From contig NZ_VZOW01000002.1 in NCBI RefSeq assembly GCF_008801835.1, forward strand, positions 326,267-390,266: DNA of 64,000 nt, given 5' to 3'. This document shows positions 9,331 to 18,880 of the stretch, piece by piece. Made by a program: the position numbers and the translations under genes. Each line of letters begins with the position of its first letter. Position 1 is the stretch's first letter. This DNA comes from Cupriavidus pauculus (lineage in GTDB: Bacteria > Pseudomonadota > Gammaproteobacteria > Burkholderiales > Burkholderiaceae). The notes under the pieces were generated by a model, which ran no database searches, had not been told where the DNA came from, and saw only the letters and a program-made list of their open reading frames with translations.

Positions 9331-9470
9331 GCGTCCGTTATGTGGACATAGCGGACGCTTCCTACGCCTAACAACAAGCGTCACTTTTGGCGCGAGGATT
9401 CAGAACGGAAAGAGTCGGCGCCCGCAGGACCGTGCGCTGCGCTTGTTTATGCGCCTGGTCTTGACCAGGC
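9331..9470 (+). ncRNA. Candidate structured RNA or attenuator leader
   Basis: Four consecutive hairpins can be drawn on the plus strand. Arms are at 9331-9342/9347-9358 (12 bp, one wobble, 4-nt loop), 9389-9393/9418-9422, 9423-9427/9437-9441 and 9453-9460/9463-9470. The last is an intrinsic terminator with a T-run. The downstream metallophosphoesterase starts only about 45 nt later, leaving little room for its own promoter. This could be a regulatory leader, a small RNA, or simply the 3' end of the lysR transcript. I do not recognise a known family. Confidence 0.35.
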
Positions 9471-9481
9471 CGTCTTTTTTT
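9453..9481 (+). terminator. Rho-independent terminator after lysR
   Basis: A perfect 8-bp stem, GCCTGGTC paired with GACCAGGC around a two-base loop, is followed by CG and then a T-rich run (9473-9481). It ends the lysR transcript or forms an attenuator ahead of the metallophosphoesterase. Confidence 0.8.
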
Positions 9482-9524
9482 CGAAGAATCGACCGCACGT
9501 CATTGCCACTGCGCGGGAAATTCC

Positions 9525-10313
9525 ATGAAGTTACGCATCCTCAGCGACATTCATCTGGAGCACAACACGCCCGACGCCGTGCCCGATTGCGCGGCCGATC
9601 TGGTCATTCTGGCCGGCGATATCGCCAACGGCCGCGACGGCATCGACTGGGCCGCGGGCGCGTTCAGTGCGCCGGTGGTCTATGTGCCCGGCAATCACGA
9701 ATACTACGAAAGTGCGTTCGACAAGGTGGACCGCCTGATGGCGGACGGCGCGGCGGAATCGGGCAACGTCACGCTGCTGAACGGCGACGTGGCCGTGTTC
9801 GAGGATGCCCGCGGCCAGCGTGTGCGCGTGATCGGCACCACATGGTGGACTGACTACTGCCTGTATGGCGAGAACCGCATGGACGAGGCCATGGAGGCCT
9901 GTTCGCGCGTGATGGTCGACCATCGGCTGATCGCCACGGCCGGCGACGACGGCCAGCATCGCATGTTCACGCCCGCTGACGCGCTGGCACGCCACCAGGC
10001 GGCCACGGCATGGCTGGCACAAACGCTGGCGCAGCCGTTCGATGGCAAGACCGTGGTGGTCACGCATCACGGCCCCGACCTCGGCAGCCTCGACGCCCGA
10101 TATGCGCACGACGTGGTGTCGGCCGGATTCCTGTCGCGCCGGCCCGATCTGGTTGCGCAAGCCGATCTCTGGATCCACGGCCATACCCACACCAGCTTCG
10201 ACTACTGGATCGACGACTCCCGCGTGGTCTGCAATCCGCGCGGCTATATTTCCCGGCGCAGCGGCGCGCCCGAGAATCCGGTCTTCGACTGGAGCAAGGT
10301 GGTCGAGCTCTGA
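9525..10313 (+). CDS. Calcineurin-like metallophosphoesterase (cytoplasmic)
   Basis: A 262-residue protein with the full dimetal motif set: SDIHLEHN (D8, H10), LAGDIANG (D32), PGNHEYY (N57, H58), VTHHGP and HGHTH. There is no signal peptide, so it should be cytoplasmic. The substrate class cannot be derived from sequence. It could hydrolyse phosphodiesters or phosphomonoesters. It stands alone between a structured, terminator-containing intergenic segment and the groEL terminator. Confidence 0.9.
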   Translation: MKLRILSDIHLEHNTPDAVPDCAADLVILAGDIANGRDGIDWAAGAFSAPVVYVPGNHEYYESAFDKVDRLMADGAAESGNVTLLNGDVAVFEDARGQRVRVIGTTWWTDYCLYGENRMDEAMEACSRVMVDHRLIATAGDDGQHRMFTPADALARHQAATAWLAQTLAQPFDGKTVVVTHHGPDLGSLDARYAHDVVSAGFLSRRPDLVAQADLWIHGHTHTSFDYWIDDSRVVCNPRGYISRRSGAPENPVFDWSKVVEL

Positions 10314-10440
10314 ACGGCAATCCAACGGCGCGGCGCGGGCAACGGCTGCGTCGGCGCTCTCGGGCGCATCGATTTCTGCATCGCCAGCAACTTCTTCGAC
10401 ACGCCGCTTCGCGCCAGCGCGCGCGGCCGCCATAAAGAAA

Positions 10441-10475
10441 AACCCCCGAGGGCTTGCGCCACTCGGGGGTTTTTT
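10441..10475. terminator. Bidirectional terminator between metallophosphoesterase and groEL
   Basis: The arms AACCCCCGAG (10441-10450) and CTCGGGGGTT (10462-10471) form a perfect 10-bp stem, with an A-run on the left and a T-run on the right. It can therefore end both the plus-strand phosphoesterase and the minus-strand groESL transcripts. Confidence 0.92.
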
Positions 10476-10510
10476 CTGACAGGCTGGTTGGCCCGGCAGT
10501 CCGGGATGAA

Positions 10511-12244
<1,734 letters not shown>

Positions 12245-12535
12245 TTACTTGTTGACGACAGCCATGATGTCTTCTTCGCGCATGACCAGCAGTTCCTGGC
12301 CATCCACCTTCACGCCCTGGCCGGCATACTTGCCGAACAGCACGCGGTCACCCACCTTGACGTCGAGGGCGATGCTGTTGCCCTTGTCATCCTTCTTGCC
12401 CGGGCCGATGGCGAGCACTTCGCCTTGATCGGGCTTTTCGGCTGCATTGTCGGGAATCACGATGCCGGACGCGGTCTTGGTTTCGTTGTCCAGACGCTTC
12501 ACGATCACACGGTCGTGCAGAGGACGCAGGTTCAT
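12245..12535 (-). CDS. groES: Co-chaperonin GroES (10 kDa)
   Basis: A 96-residue co-chaperonin starting [16 protein letters not shown], with the mobile loop [19 protein letters not shown] and the C-terminal [13 protein letters not shown]. It caps the GroEL ring. ATG 12535 has a GGAG site upstream; the in-frame TTG or GTG codons further up give no homologous residues. It is the first gene of the groESL operon. Confidence 0.98.
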   Translation of the reverse strand: MNLRPLHDRVIVKRLDNETKTASGIVIPDNAAEKPDQGEVLAIGPGKKDDKGNSIALDVKVGDRVLFGKYAGQGVKVDGQELLVMREEDIMAVVNK

Positions 12536-12630
12536 ACGGACTCCTAGATACAAAAAGTGAGATTTGATTCACAAATGGCCGTCATGGTCAGGCGGCCATC
12601 AAGTTTTCAGTCTACCGCCGGGGTCGGCTG

Positions 12631-12657
12631 TTAGCACTCTCCCCCAGGGAGTGCTAA
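12631..12657. promoter_or_regulatory. CIRCE operator (HrcA-binding) of groESL
   Basis: A perfect consensus CIRCE element: TTAGCACTC, a 9-nt spacer (12640-12648) and GAGTGCTAA. It sits directly downstream of the groESL -10 box, so bound HrcA would block initiation. No hrcA gene is in the window. Confidence 0.97.
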
Positions 12658-12685
12658 TTATAGGGACGGGGTGAGTCGTTTTCAA
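12657..12685 (-). promoter_or_regulatory. groESL promoter, sigma-70 with possible sigma-32 overlap
   Basis: On the minus strand TTGAAA (12680-12685) and TATAAT (12657-12662) are separated by exactly 17 bp. The sequence also reads CTTGAAA-N15-CCCTATAA, close to a heat-shock sigma-32 promoter. The -10 abuts the CIRCE element, so dual control by HrcA and sigma-32 is plausible. Confidence 0.88.
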
Positions 12686-12871
12686 GACAACGACTTAATG
12701 GGGGTATACCCGAGGCCGCGTGGGAATTGCGTCGATCCCCGCGACACCCTACCCTGCGAGGCGTCCGGCGTGTCGTCGCAAACCCCCGCCGCCGCGTTTG
12801 CCTGTGTGGCGCCGCGCGCGCCGCGCACCGCCTCTCGTCCCACCGCACCTTACCCGTCCGACGCCATCGTC

Positions 12872-15190
12872 ATGTCAAGTCTCGCCATCGGGCAGCGCCG
12901 CATCGCGTCGCGCTGTCTTGCCATGTTTTGCCTTCTGCTCGCGCTGGTCGCGATGCGGCAGGCCCACGCGCAGGATCCGGCCAGCCCGCAAGCGGCGCGG
13001 GCCGCACCCGACGGCGTCCGACCGCGGGTCTGCGTGGTGCTGTCCGGCGGCGGCGCGCGCGGCTATGCGCATATTGGCGTGCTCAAGGCGCTTGAGCGCA
13101 TGCGCGTGCCGGTCGACTGCATTGCCGCCACCAGCATGGGCGCCGTGGTAGGCGGGCTGTACGCCAGCGGGATGTCAGCCGATGAACTCGACGCGCGGCT
13201 GTCGCGCACCAATCTGAGCGACATCGTGTTCGACCGCAACGAGCGCGCGCAGCTGCCGCAGGCGCTGCGCGAAGATGACTTCCAGTATCCGATCGGCATC
13301 TCCGCCGGCATCGGCGACGGCCGCGTCAAGCTGCCGGTGGGCCTGGTGCAGGGCAACAAGCTGTTTACGCTGCTGCAGGACTGGACCGCCGCCTGGCCCG
13401 GCGATGTCGATTTCAACACGCTGCCCATCCCGTTCCGGACCATCGCCACCGACCTGGGCACCGGCGCGCCAGTGGTGCTCAGCCGTGGTTCGCTGCCGCG
13501 CGCGATCCGCGCCAGCGTGGCCGTGCCCGGCCTGTTCGCGCCGTTCAGGCTCGATGGCCATACGCTGGTCGATGGGGGCCTGGTCAGCAACCTGCCAGTG
13601 CAGATGGCGCGCGACATGGGCGCCGAGGTGATCATCGCGGTCAACGTCGCCACGCCGCTGGATGATCCTGCCACGCTCGATTCGCCCGCGGCCGTCACGC
13701 AGCAAATGGTGACGATCCTGACCAACCAGAACGTGGCGCAGCAGAAGGCGCTGCTCGGCGCGCGCGACATCCTGCTGGAACCGGACCTGGGCACGCTGTC
13801 GTTTGCCGATTTCTCGCACGCCAAGGACAGCGTGCAGCGCGGCTACGACGCCGCGCAGGCCATGGCGCCAAGGCTGGCCGCGCTGGCGCTGCCGCGCGAA
13901 GCGTGGGACAACTACCTGACCGCGCGTGCCACCCATGTTGCCGCCAACGACCCGCGTCATATCGACGCGATCGAGGTCCACACGTCGGGCCGCATCCCGG
14001 CGTCCTATGTGAAACAGTACCTGCGCGCGCGCGAAGGCGACCGCTACGACACCGCCGCGATCAATCACGATCTGACGCAGCTGGCCACCAGCGGCGATTT
14101 CGAGAGCGTGACGCAGGACGCGGTGACCGAGAACGGACGCACCGTGCTCAAGGTGGACGCCCAGGAAAAATCGTGGGGACCGCAATTCCTGCTGTTCGGC
14201 TTCGGTATGTCCACCACCTTCGACGGCAAGGGCGCGTTCAACCTGCAACTAGGCCACCGCTATCCGTGGCTGACCCAAAGCGGGCTGGAATGGCGCAACG
14301 ATATCGTGCTGGGCAGCAACCAGGCGAAGTGGCATACCGAACTGCGCCAGCCGGTGTTCGACCGCCTGGGCTTCTATGTGGCGCCGTATCTCGAATATGG
14401 CCGCAAGCATGTCGACATCTATCCGGACAACAGCCGCGACCGCAACGCCACGCCGGTGACCGCCGTGCGCGTCGACACGGCGATAGCCGGCCTTGACCTC
14501 GGCATGCCGCTGGGGCGCCTCGGAGATTTCCGGCTTGGCGCGAATTACCAGCAGGTGCGCTACCGCTCCGATTACCTGCTGACCAACGCACGCGGCGGCC
14601 AGTTCAACAACAGCTACGTGCGGCAGCCGGTGGTACGCGCCCAGTTGACCATCGACCAGCTCGACGATCCGCTCTACCCGCGCAAGGGCTACTACCTGTT
14701 TGCGGTGAACCAGTTTTCGTTCGGCGGCGCGGACAACACCTATGACGATGTGCACGCCAAGGCGTTGTGGGCCGGCAGTGTCGGGCGGCATACGCTCAAT
14801 ATCGCCGCCGAAGGCGCGATGACCTACAACGACCATCGCACCGACCGCAGCGTCAGCGGCGGACTGGGTTTCACGCTGGGTGGATTCCAGCGGCTGTCGG
14901 CGTACGCGCCGGACCAGTTCTCGGGCAACTATCTGCTGTACGGTCGCCTGACCTACCTGAACGAGCTGCGCGAATTCGTGCTGCCCGGCCTGCGCACCAC
15001 GGTCTTTGGATCGAGCCTCGAAGTCGGCGATGTCTGGCTGACGCGCCGCAACTTCGGCAGCGGCCCGTACAAGTCGAGCGCCAGCGTGTTCATCGGCGGC
15101 AACAGCGTGATCGGGCCGCTCTACTTCGGCTTTGCGGCGGCGCCGGCCGGTGTGTGGAACGTCTATCTGCAGTTGGGCCGCGTGTTCTAG
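12872..15190 (+). CDS. PlpD-like patatin phospholipase with POTRA and Omp85 barrel
   Basis: A 772-residue secreted protein. A signal peptide (CLLLALVAMRQAHA) precedes a patatin domain at about residues 50-260, with the oxyanion loop SGGGARGYAHIG, Ser88 in ATSMGAVVGG and the catalytic DGG at Asp234. A POTRA-like region follows around 330-410 (IDAIEVHTSGRIPASYVKQY), then an Omp85-type beta-barrel ending in a C-terminal Phe (LQLGRVF). This architecture is that of type Vd autotransporters such as PlpD, which export a lipase through their own barrel. The first Gly of the GxSxG elbow is Ala here. ATG 12872 is chosen for the signal peptide; the frame is open further upstream toward the groESL promoter. 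Confidence 0.9.
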   Translation: MSSLAIGQRRIASRCLAMFCLLLALVAMRQAHAQDPASPQAARAAPDGVRPRVCVVLSGGGARGYAHIGVLKALERMRVPVDCIAATSMGAVVGGLYASGMSADELDARLSRTNLSDIVFDRNERAQLPQALREDDFQYPIGISAGIGDGRVKLPVGLVQGNKLFTLLQDWTAAWPGDVDFNTLPIPFRTIATDLGTGAPVVLSRGSLPRAIRASVAVPGLFAPFRLDGHTLVDGGLVSNLPVQMARDMGAEVIIAVNVATPLDDPATLDSPAAVTQQMVTILTNQNVAQQKALLGARDILLEPDLGTLSFADFSHAKDSVQRGYDAAQAMAPRLAALALPREAWDNYLTARATHVAANDPRHIDAIEVHTSGRIPASYVKQYLRAREGDRYDTAAINHDLTQLATSGDFESVTQDAVTENGRTVLKVDAQEKSWGPQFLLFGFGMSTTFDGKGAFNLQLGHRYPWLTQSGLEWRNDIVLGSNQAKWHTELRQPVFDRLGFYVAPYLEYGRKHVDIYPDNSRDRNATPVTAVRVDTAIAGLDLGMPLGRLGDFRLGANYQQVRYRSDYLLTNARGGQFNNSYVRQPVVRAQLTIDQLDDPLYPRKGYYLFAVNQFSFGGADNTYDDVHAKALWAGSVGRHTLNIAAEGAMTYNDHRTDRSVSGGLGFTLGGFQRLSAYAPDQFSGNYLLYGRLTYLNELREFVLPGLRTTVFGSSLEVGDVWLTRRNFGSGPYKSSASVFIGGNSVIGPLYFGFAAAPAGVWNVYLQLGRVF

Positions 15191-15316
15191 GTCGTCGCGG
15201 CAGCCGGTGTATCGGCGGGGAATCGGCCATGCGATTCGGGCGAGTCGGGCGATTCGGCGGCATAGCACGCGATGCGCCGGCCGGCGGCCGGACCCGCCGT
15301 CGAACCCTCCGACGGC

Positions 15317-16531
15317 TTAGCCCGGCAGCGCCTCGGCGCTGGCCTCGGACATGGCCGAGCGGTATTGCACCGCGCCGATGCGGCCGTTGCGCAGCCGCAA
15401 TGTCTGCGTGCCGTGGCCCTGCATCGGCACGCCGTCTAGCAGGTACGACACGGCGATATCGACTTCCACGATCTGCCCGTCGATGCGCGGCGCGCCCGCC
15501 ACGTCGATGCGCACCGTGTCGCCGCTCAGTTGGGCAATCCGCTGGAACAGGCCGATCACGGCATCGCGGCCGTTGTATTCGCCGGCCAGTGGATGATTGC
15601 CGAGGTGTGTCCAGACGATGTCCGGATCGAGTTGCGAGTACAGCGTTTCGAAATGGCGCGTGGTCAGCGCCGCGAGGTAATCGTGCACCAGTGCCGCCAC
15701 CGCTTCGGCCGACATCGGCGCTTCGACCGCGCGGCGCGCGCGCATGCGGCCCGCCGATGCGTCGAGGCCGAGAAAGTCGAGCACGCTGGCCATGACCTGC
15801 TCCCGATCGTTGTCGACGCAGATCATGTGGTAGCTGTTCTCGACGATCACGCCCGTGGCCTGCGGCACGTTGGTCAGCAGGAAATCGGCCGAACGCGTCG
15901 AGGTCAGTTCGTCCTCGCGCGCATGCACCACCAGCGTCGGGGACGGCACGCGCCGCGCGCCGTCGAGCACCCAGCGGCGCAGCCGGTCGACCTGGCGGAT
16001 GCAGGTGAGCGGCACCCAGCGATAGTGGAAATTGTCGCCGCGCTCGAACTTGGCCTTGACCACGGCGCGCACCAGATCGCTCTTGATGCCGAACGGCTCG
16101 TTTTCCTCCACCCGGATGCGCGCCGGCAGCAGCGGCAGGCGATAGACCACATGGCGCAGCCAGCGGTACGGCGGCGTGGACCAGCCGTCGATATAGACCG
16201 GCGTCGACAGGGCCACCAGCCGCCCCTTGCGATGCTGGCGACGTTCGCACAACGCCACGGCCAGCAGCGCGCCCATGCACATGCCGATCACGTGGAAGGT
16301 TTCGTACTGGTCCACCAGCGCGTCATACGCTTCGGCAACCGTCGCCATCCATTGCTCGGCCCGCACGGAAAGAAGATCCGCGGGCGTGCCGCCGTGGCCG
16401 GGCAGCGTCACCGCGTGCGTTTCCACGCCCGCGCGCCGCAGCACCTTGTGCATCGGCCCGAGGTCGTACTGTGTGCCGCCAAGACCGTGGATCAGCAGGG
16501 CTCCGGTACGCGGAGCCGGGTCGATCGTCAT
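15317..16531 (-). CDS. Alpha/beta hydrolase fused to a SnoaL-like domain
   Basis: A 404-residue two-domain protein. Residues 8-255 are an alpha/beta hydrolase resembling carboxylesterase Est30: LLIHGLGGT oxyanion segment, the nucleophile elbow GMCMG with Cys85, Asp207 (HAREDELT) and His235 (NSYHM). The nucleophile is Cys rather than the usual Ser, giving a Cys-His-Asp triad. Residues 275-395 are a SnoaL/NTF2-like cone domain (VHDYLAALTTRHFETLY, GRDAVIGLFQRI). The start ATG overlaps the stop of the MASE1 gene (ATGA), so the two are translationally coupled. Whether it is an active hydrolase is uncertain, and the substrate is unknown. Confidence 0.85.
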   Translation of the reverse strand: MTIDPAPRTGALLIHGLGGTQYDLGPMHKVLRRAGVETHAVTLPGHGGTPADLLSVRAEQWMATVAEAYDALVDQYETFHVIGMCMGALLAVALCERRQHRKGRLVALSTPVYIDGWSTPPYRWLRHVVYRLPLLPARIRVEENEPFGIKSDLVRAVVKAKFERGDNFHYRWVPLTCIRQVDRLRRWVLDGARRVPSPTLVVHAREDELTSTRSADFLLTNVPQATGVIVENSYHMICVDNDREQVMASVLDFLGLDASAGRMRARRAVEAPMSAEAVAALVHDYLAALTTRHFETLYSQLDPDIVWTHLGNHPLAGEYNGRDAVIGLFQRIAQLSGDTVRIDVAGAPRIDGQIVEVDIAVSYLLDGVPMQGHGTQTLRLRNGRIGAVQYRSAMSEASAEALPG

Positions 16532-17817
16532 GCCGCGCGCCGTCCCTCGGTGTCATGCGAGGACGCGATGCGCCAGGCGCCGGCAATCAGCGCCACCGAA
16601 TCATCCCCATCGAGCAGCGGGCCGCTCATGTCGACCACCGTCGTCACGGCCCCGGCCGGCAGCATCAGCCTGAAGGTCAGGTCGCCGCGCGCCTCGCCGT
16701 CGCTTTCGCGCAGCCAGCGGCGGCGCACCTCGGCGCGATCGTCCGGATGCACGCGCGCCAGTACGTCGTCGAGCGTGGCCAGCGACGCTTCGGCCAGGCC
16801 AAACGCGCGTTCGACACTGCCGCTCCAGCGCAGCCGTCCGCTATGCGGATCGAGGTTGTAGACCAGTTGCCCGCTGGCAGCCAGCGCCAGCTCGACGTCG
16901 TTCTGGCGGCTGGCAGCCTGCTCGTGCAATTGCTGGCGCGCCGTGCTCAGCGTGCTGATCAACAGCGTCAGCAAGGCCGCGACGGCCAGGTACAACTGCG
17001 CCACCAGCAGCGAATAGCCGTGATAGACGGCCGTGTCGGCAAACGGGCCGTCGCCCTGCGCGGTGTTGACGAGCACCAGTGCCGACAGCAGCGCCACGGC
17101 GATCGATCCGCCCCGTCCGCCCAGCAGCAGCGCAACGATGGCCGTGAAAAACAGCGGGATATAAGTCAGCGCGTACGACACATCGAGCGACAATCGCACC
17201 ACGCGCGTACCGTCGAACACGACCGCCGCGGTGACCAGCACGGCAAGCAGCGCGGCAATGCCGAACACGAATTCGCCGCTGCGGCGCCCGCCCGAGCGTG
17301 CGGCACTGAAGCGCGCCCATCCGGCCAAGACCGGCGTGACGATCAGCACGCCAACGAAGTCGGCCGCCGCCCACACCTTGGCGGTGGGCCAGAACGGCAC
17401 GTCCATGAACAGCCAGAACCAGCCCGCGCCGAAGACCGCGCCGCCGACGCTGCTGACCACGCCCGCCAGCAGCAGTCCGCGCAGGAACGCCAGCCCTTCG
17501 AGCGAAAACTGCATCATGTGGACCAGCGCCACGGCCAGCGCCGCAAAGCCGATCTCGTCCAGCGAAAACAACAGCATGCGGAACGCGTCGCGCCCTTCCA
17601 CCACGCCCAGCAGCATCTGCGCGGCCAGAAATGCCAGACCCAGCCCCACCCAGCGGCGCGCCGGCGCCAGCATGAAGGCTGCCACCGACACACCGGCAGG
17701 CAGCCAGATATAGCCGGTGGCGGCAAATGGCCCGTTGATCTTGTGCGATGCGTAGCCGAAAACGAAATACAGGACCGCCCACAACGGCAGCGTGACGATC
17801 CGGTTCGATAGATTCAC
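16528..17817 (-). CDS. MASE1-PAS membrane sensor without output domain
   Basis: A 429-residue protein. About eight hydrophobic segments over residues 1-300 form a MASE1 domain (GYIWLPAGVSVAAF, then KVWAAADFVGVLIVTPVL). A PAS domain of the PAS_3 type follows at roughly 315-420 (LVYNLDPHSGRLRWSGSVER, HPDDRAEVRRRW). No kinase, GGDEF or EAL domain follows, although MASE1 normally sits before one. The start is GTG 17817, with an AGGAA site 8 nt upstream; a longer in-frame start at 17871 lacks this. It overlaps the next gene, a hydrolase/SnoaL fusion, by 4 bp, so that protein may be its partner or the pair may be a metabolic sensor. Confidence 0.82.
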   Translation of the reverse strand: MNLSNRIVTLPLWAVLYFVFGYASHKINGPFAATGYIWLPAGVSVAAFMLAPARRWVGLGLAFLAAQMLLGVVEGRDAFRMLLFSLDEIGFAALAVALVHMMQFSLEGLAFLRGLLLAGVVSSVGGAVFGAGWFWLFMDVPFWPTAKVWAAADFVGVLIVTPVLAGWARFSAARSGGRRSGEFVFGIAALLAVLVTAAVVFDGTRVVRLSLDVSYALTYIPLFFTAIVALLLGGRGGSIAVALLSALVLVNTAQGDGPFADTAVYHGYSLLVAQLYLAVAALLTLLISTLSTARQQLHEQAASRQNDVELALAASGQLVYNLDPHSGRLRWSGSVERAFGLAEASLATLDDVLARVHPDDRAEVRRRWLRESDGEARGDLTFRLMLPAGAVTTVVDMSGPLLDGDDSVALIAGAWRIASSHDTEGRRAA

Positions 17818-17885
17818 AGTTGGATTCCTGGGTGCAAGGCAAGGTACGGCGCACGCAGGCGCCGCCCTCAATGAACGGGAAATGC

Positions 17886-17916
17886 GGCCCGTCAGTTGAC
17901 CGGGACGGGCCGTTTT
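17886..17916 (+). terminator. Inverted repeat with T-tract, possible terminator
   Basis: An 8-bp stem, GGCCCGTC (17886-17893) with GACGGGCC (17904-17911), is followed by G and five T on the plus strand. The flanking genes are both on the minus strand, and on that strand the T-tract is poor. It may still act as a weak terminator for the winged-helix gene that ends at 17936. Confidence 0.4.
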
Positions 17917-17935
17917 TGCGCAGAAGAAAGCACAA

Positions 17936-18220
17936 TCAGTTCAAGCCGCTGCGATCGACGTACTCGAGCGCCTCGCGCACGGCCCGACGCGCCTTGAGCA
18001 CGTAGCAGACCTGGCGGTCCCGGATCACCAGCGACAGGACGTCGGCCTGCACCATTTCCTGAAAGAAATGTGCCGCGCGCCGCACCGTCAACCCGGCGGC
18101 GGTCGCCAGGGCGATGGCAGGCTGGCCCTCGTCGCCCGCCTCCAGCAGGGCGCGGCAGATTGCTGCACGGGCCGGCACCGTCAGCAACGCTAGGGTCAGG
18201 GTGCTTTCCTGGGTCTCCAT
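17936..18220 (-). CDS. ArsR-like winged-helix regulator
   Basis: A 94-residue single-domain protein. The layout LTVPARAAICRALLEAGDEGQPAIALA, AAGLTVRRAAHFFQEMVQADVLS and a beta-wing VIRDRQVCYVLK is that of an ArsR-type winged helix. There is a single Cys near the wing and no clear metal-binding CxC motif, so it may sense something other than a metal. A GGAGAA ribosome site lies upstream of the ATG. The neighbours are a minus-strand cupredoxin operon upstream and a MASE1 protein downstream; its targets are not known. Confidence 0.75.
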   Translation of the reverse strand: METQESTLTLALLTVPARAAICRALLEAGDEGQPAIALATAAGLTVRRAAHFFQEMVQADVLSLVIRDRQVCYVLKARRAVREALEYVDRSGLN

Positions 18221-18494
18221 GTTCTTCTCCGTCGATGGAATTGCCGCGTAGGCATCGATGATGCACCACTACGAGCCATCGCACGTCGGAAATAAGCGCC
18301 AATATGCCGGCCGTATCGCGCATACGACGCGCAATCACTGCCTGTTGCGTCAGACGATCGATTTACGGCCCGGCATCCTCCCCGGCCGCCGCCGCGCGGC
18401 GAACGGCCGTTTGCAGGTGCGCCAATCCACGGCATGGAGAAGCGCCGGGAACAAAGGGAGGCAAGGCGGCGGCCAGTCTGGCGGCCGGCCAACG

Positions 18495-18878
18495 CTATGC
18501 GACGTCGATCGTGCCGCCCATGCTCTCGTGGCCCGATCCGCAGAAGATGTCGCACAGGAATCCATAGCTGCCGCGCTTGGTGGGCGCGGTCAGCCGCACT
18601 TGCACCGCCTTGCCGGGCGGCAGGTCGGCGCGCACGTGCATATCGGGCGCGAAAAATCCCATGATCACGTCCTCGGCGGTAATCGCCAGCAGCACGGTTT
18701 CGCCGGGCTTCAAGACGATGCGGTCGGGAATGAAGACAAAACGGCGCGCGCGCATCGCGATCACGCGCGGCGCCGCCGCATCGCCCTGCCGGATCATCGG
18801 CACCATCACGGCGGCGGCGATCCAGCGCAGCACCGTGCGCCGCCCGACCGGCTTGCCGCAAAAAACGGGCGTCGTCAT
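18495..18878 (-). CDS. Tat-exported cupredoxin with CuA-type motif
   Basis: A 127-residue protein. The N-terminus has a twin-arginine signal (GRRTVLRWIAAAVMVP). The mature part is a cupredoxin related to cytochrome c oxidase subunit II and carries the CuA ligand cluster CDIFCGSGHESM (C109, C113, H117, M120). The upstream histidine of subunit II is replaced by Met73 (EDVIMGF), so a standard binuclear CuA site is not complete. It is separated from the metallophosphoesterase by 2 bp, so the two are one operon. That operon appears to be under ECF sigma control from a promoter at 19808-19837. A role in periplasmic copper or electron handling is an inference. Confidence 0.8.
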   Translation of the reverse strand: MTTPVFCGKPVGRRTVLRWIAAAVMVPMIRQGDAAAPRVIAMRARRFVFIPDRIVLKPGETVLLAITAEDVIMGFFAPDMHVRADLPPGKAVQVRLTAPTKRGSYGFLCDIFCGSGHESMGGTIDVA

Positions 18879-18880
18879 GG

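Noticed and set aside
12671..12871. N-terminal extension of the PlpD-like gene to the start at 12671
   Set aside because: The extension of 67 residues overlaps the groESL promoter, has no ribosome site and would bury the signal peptide.
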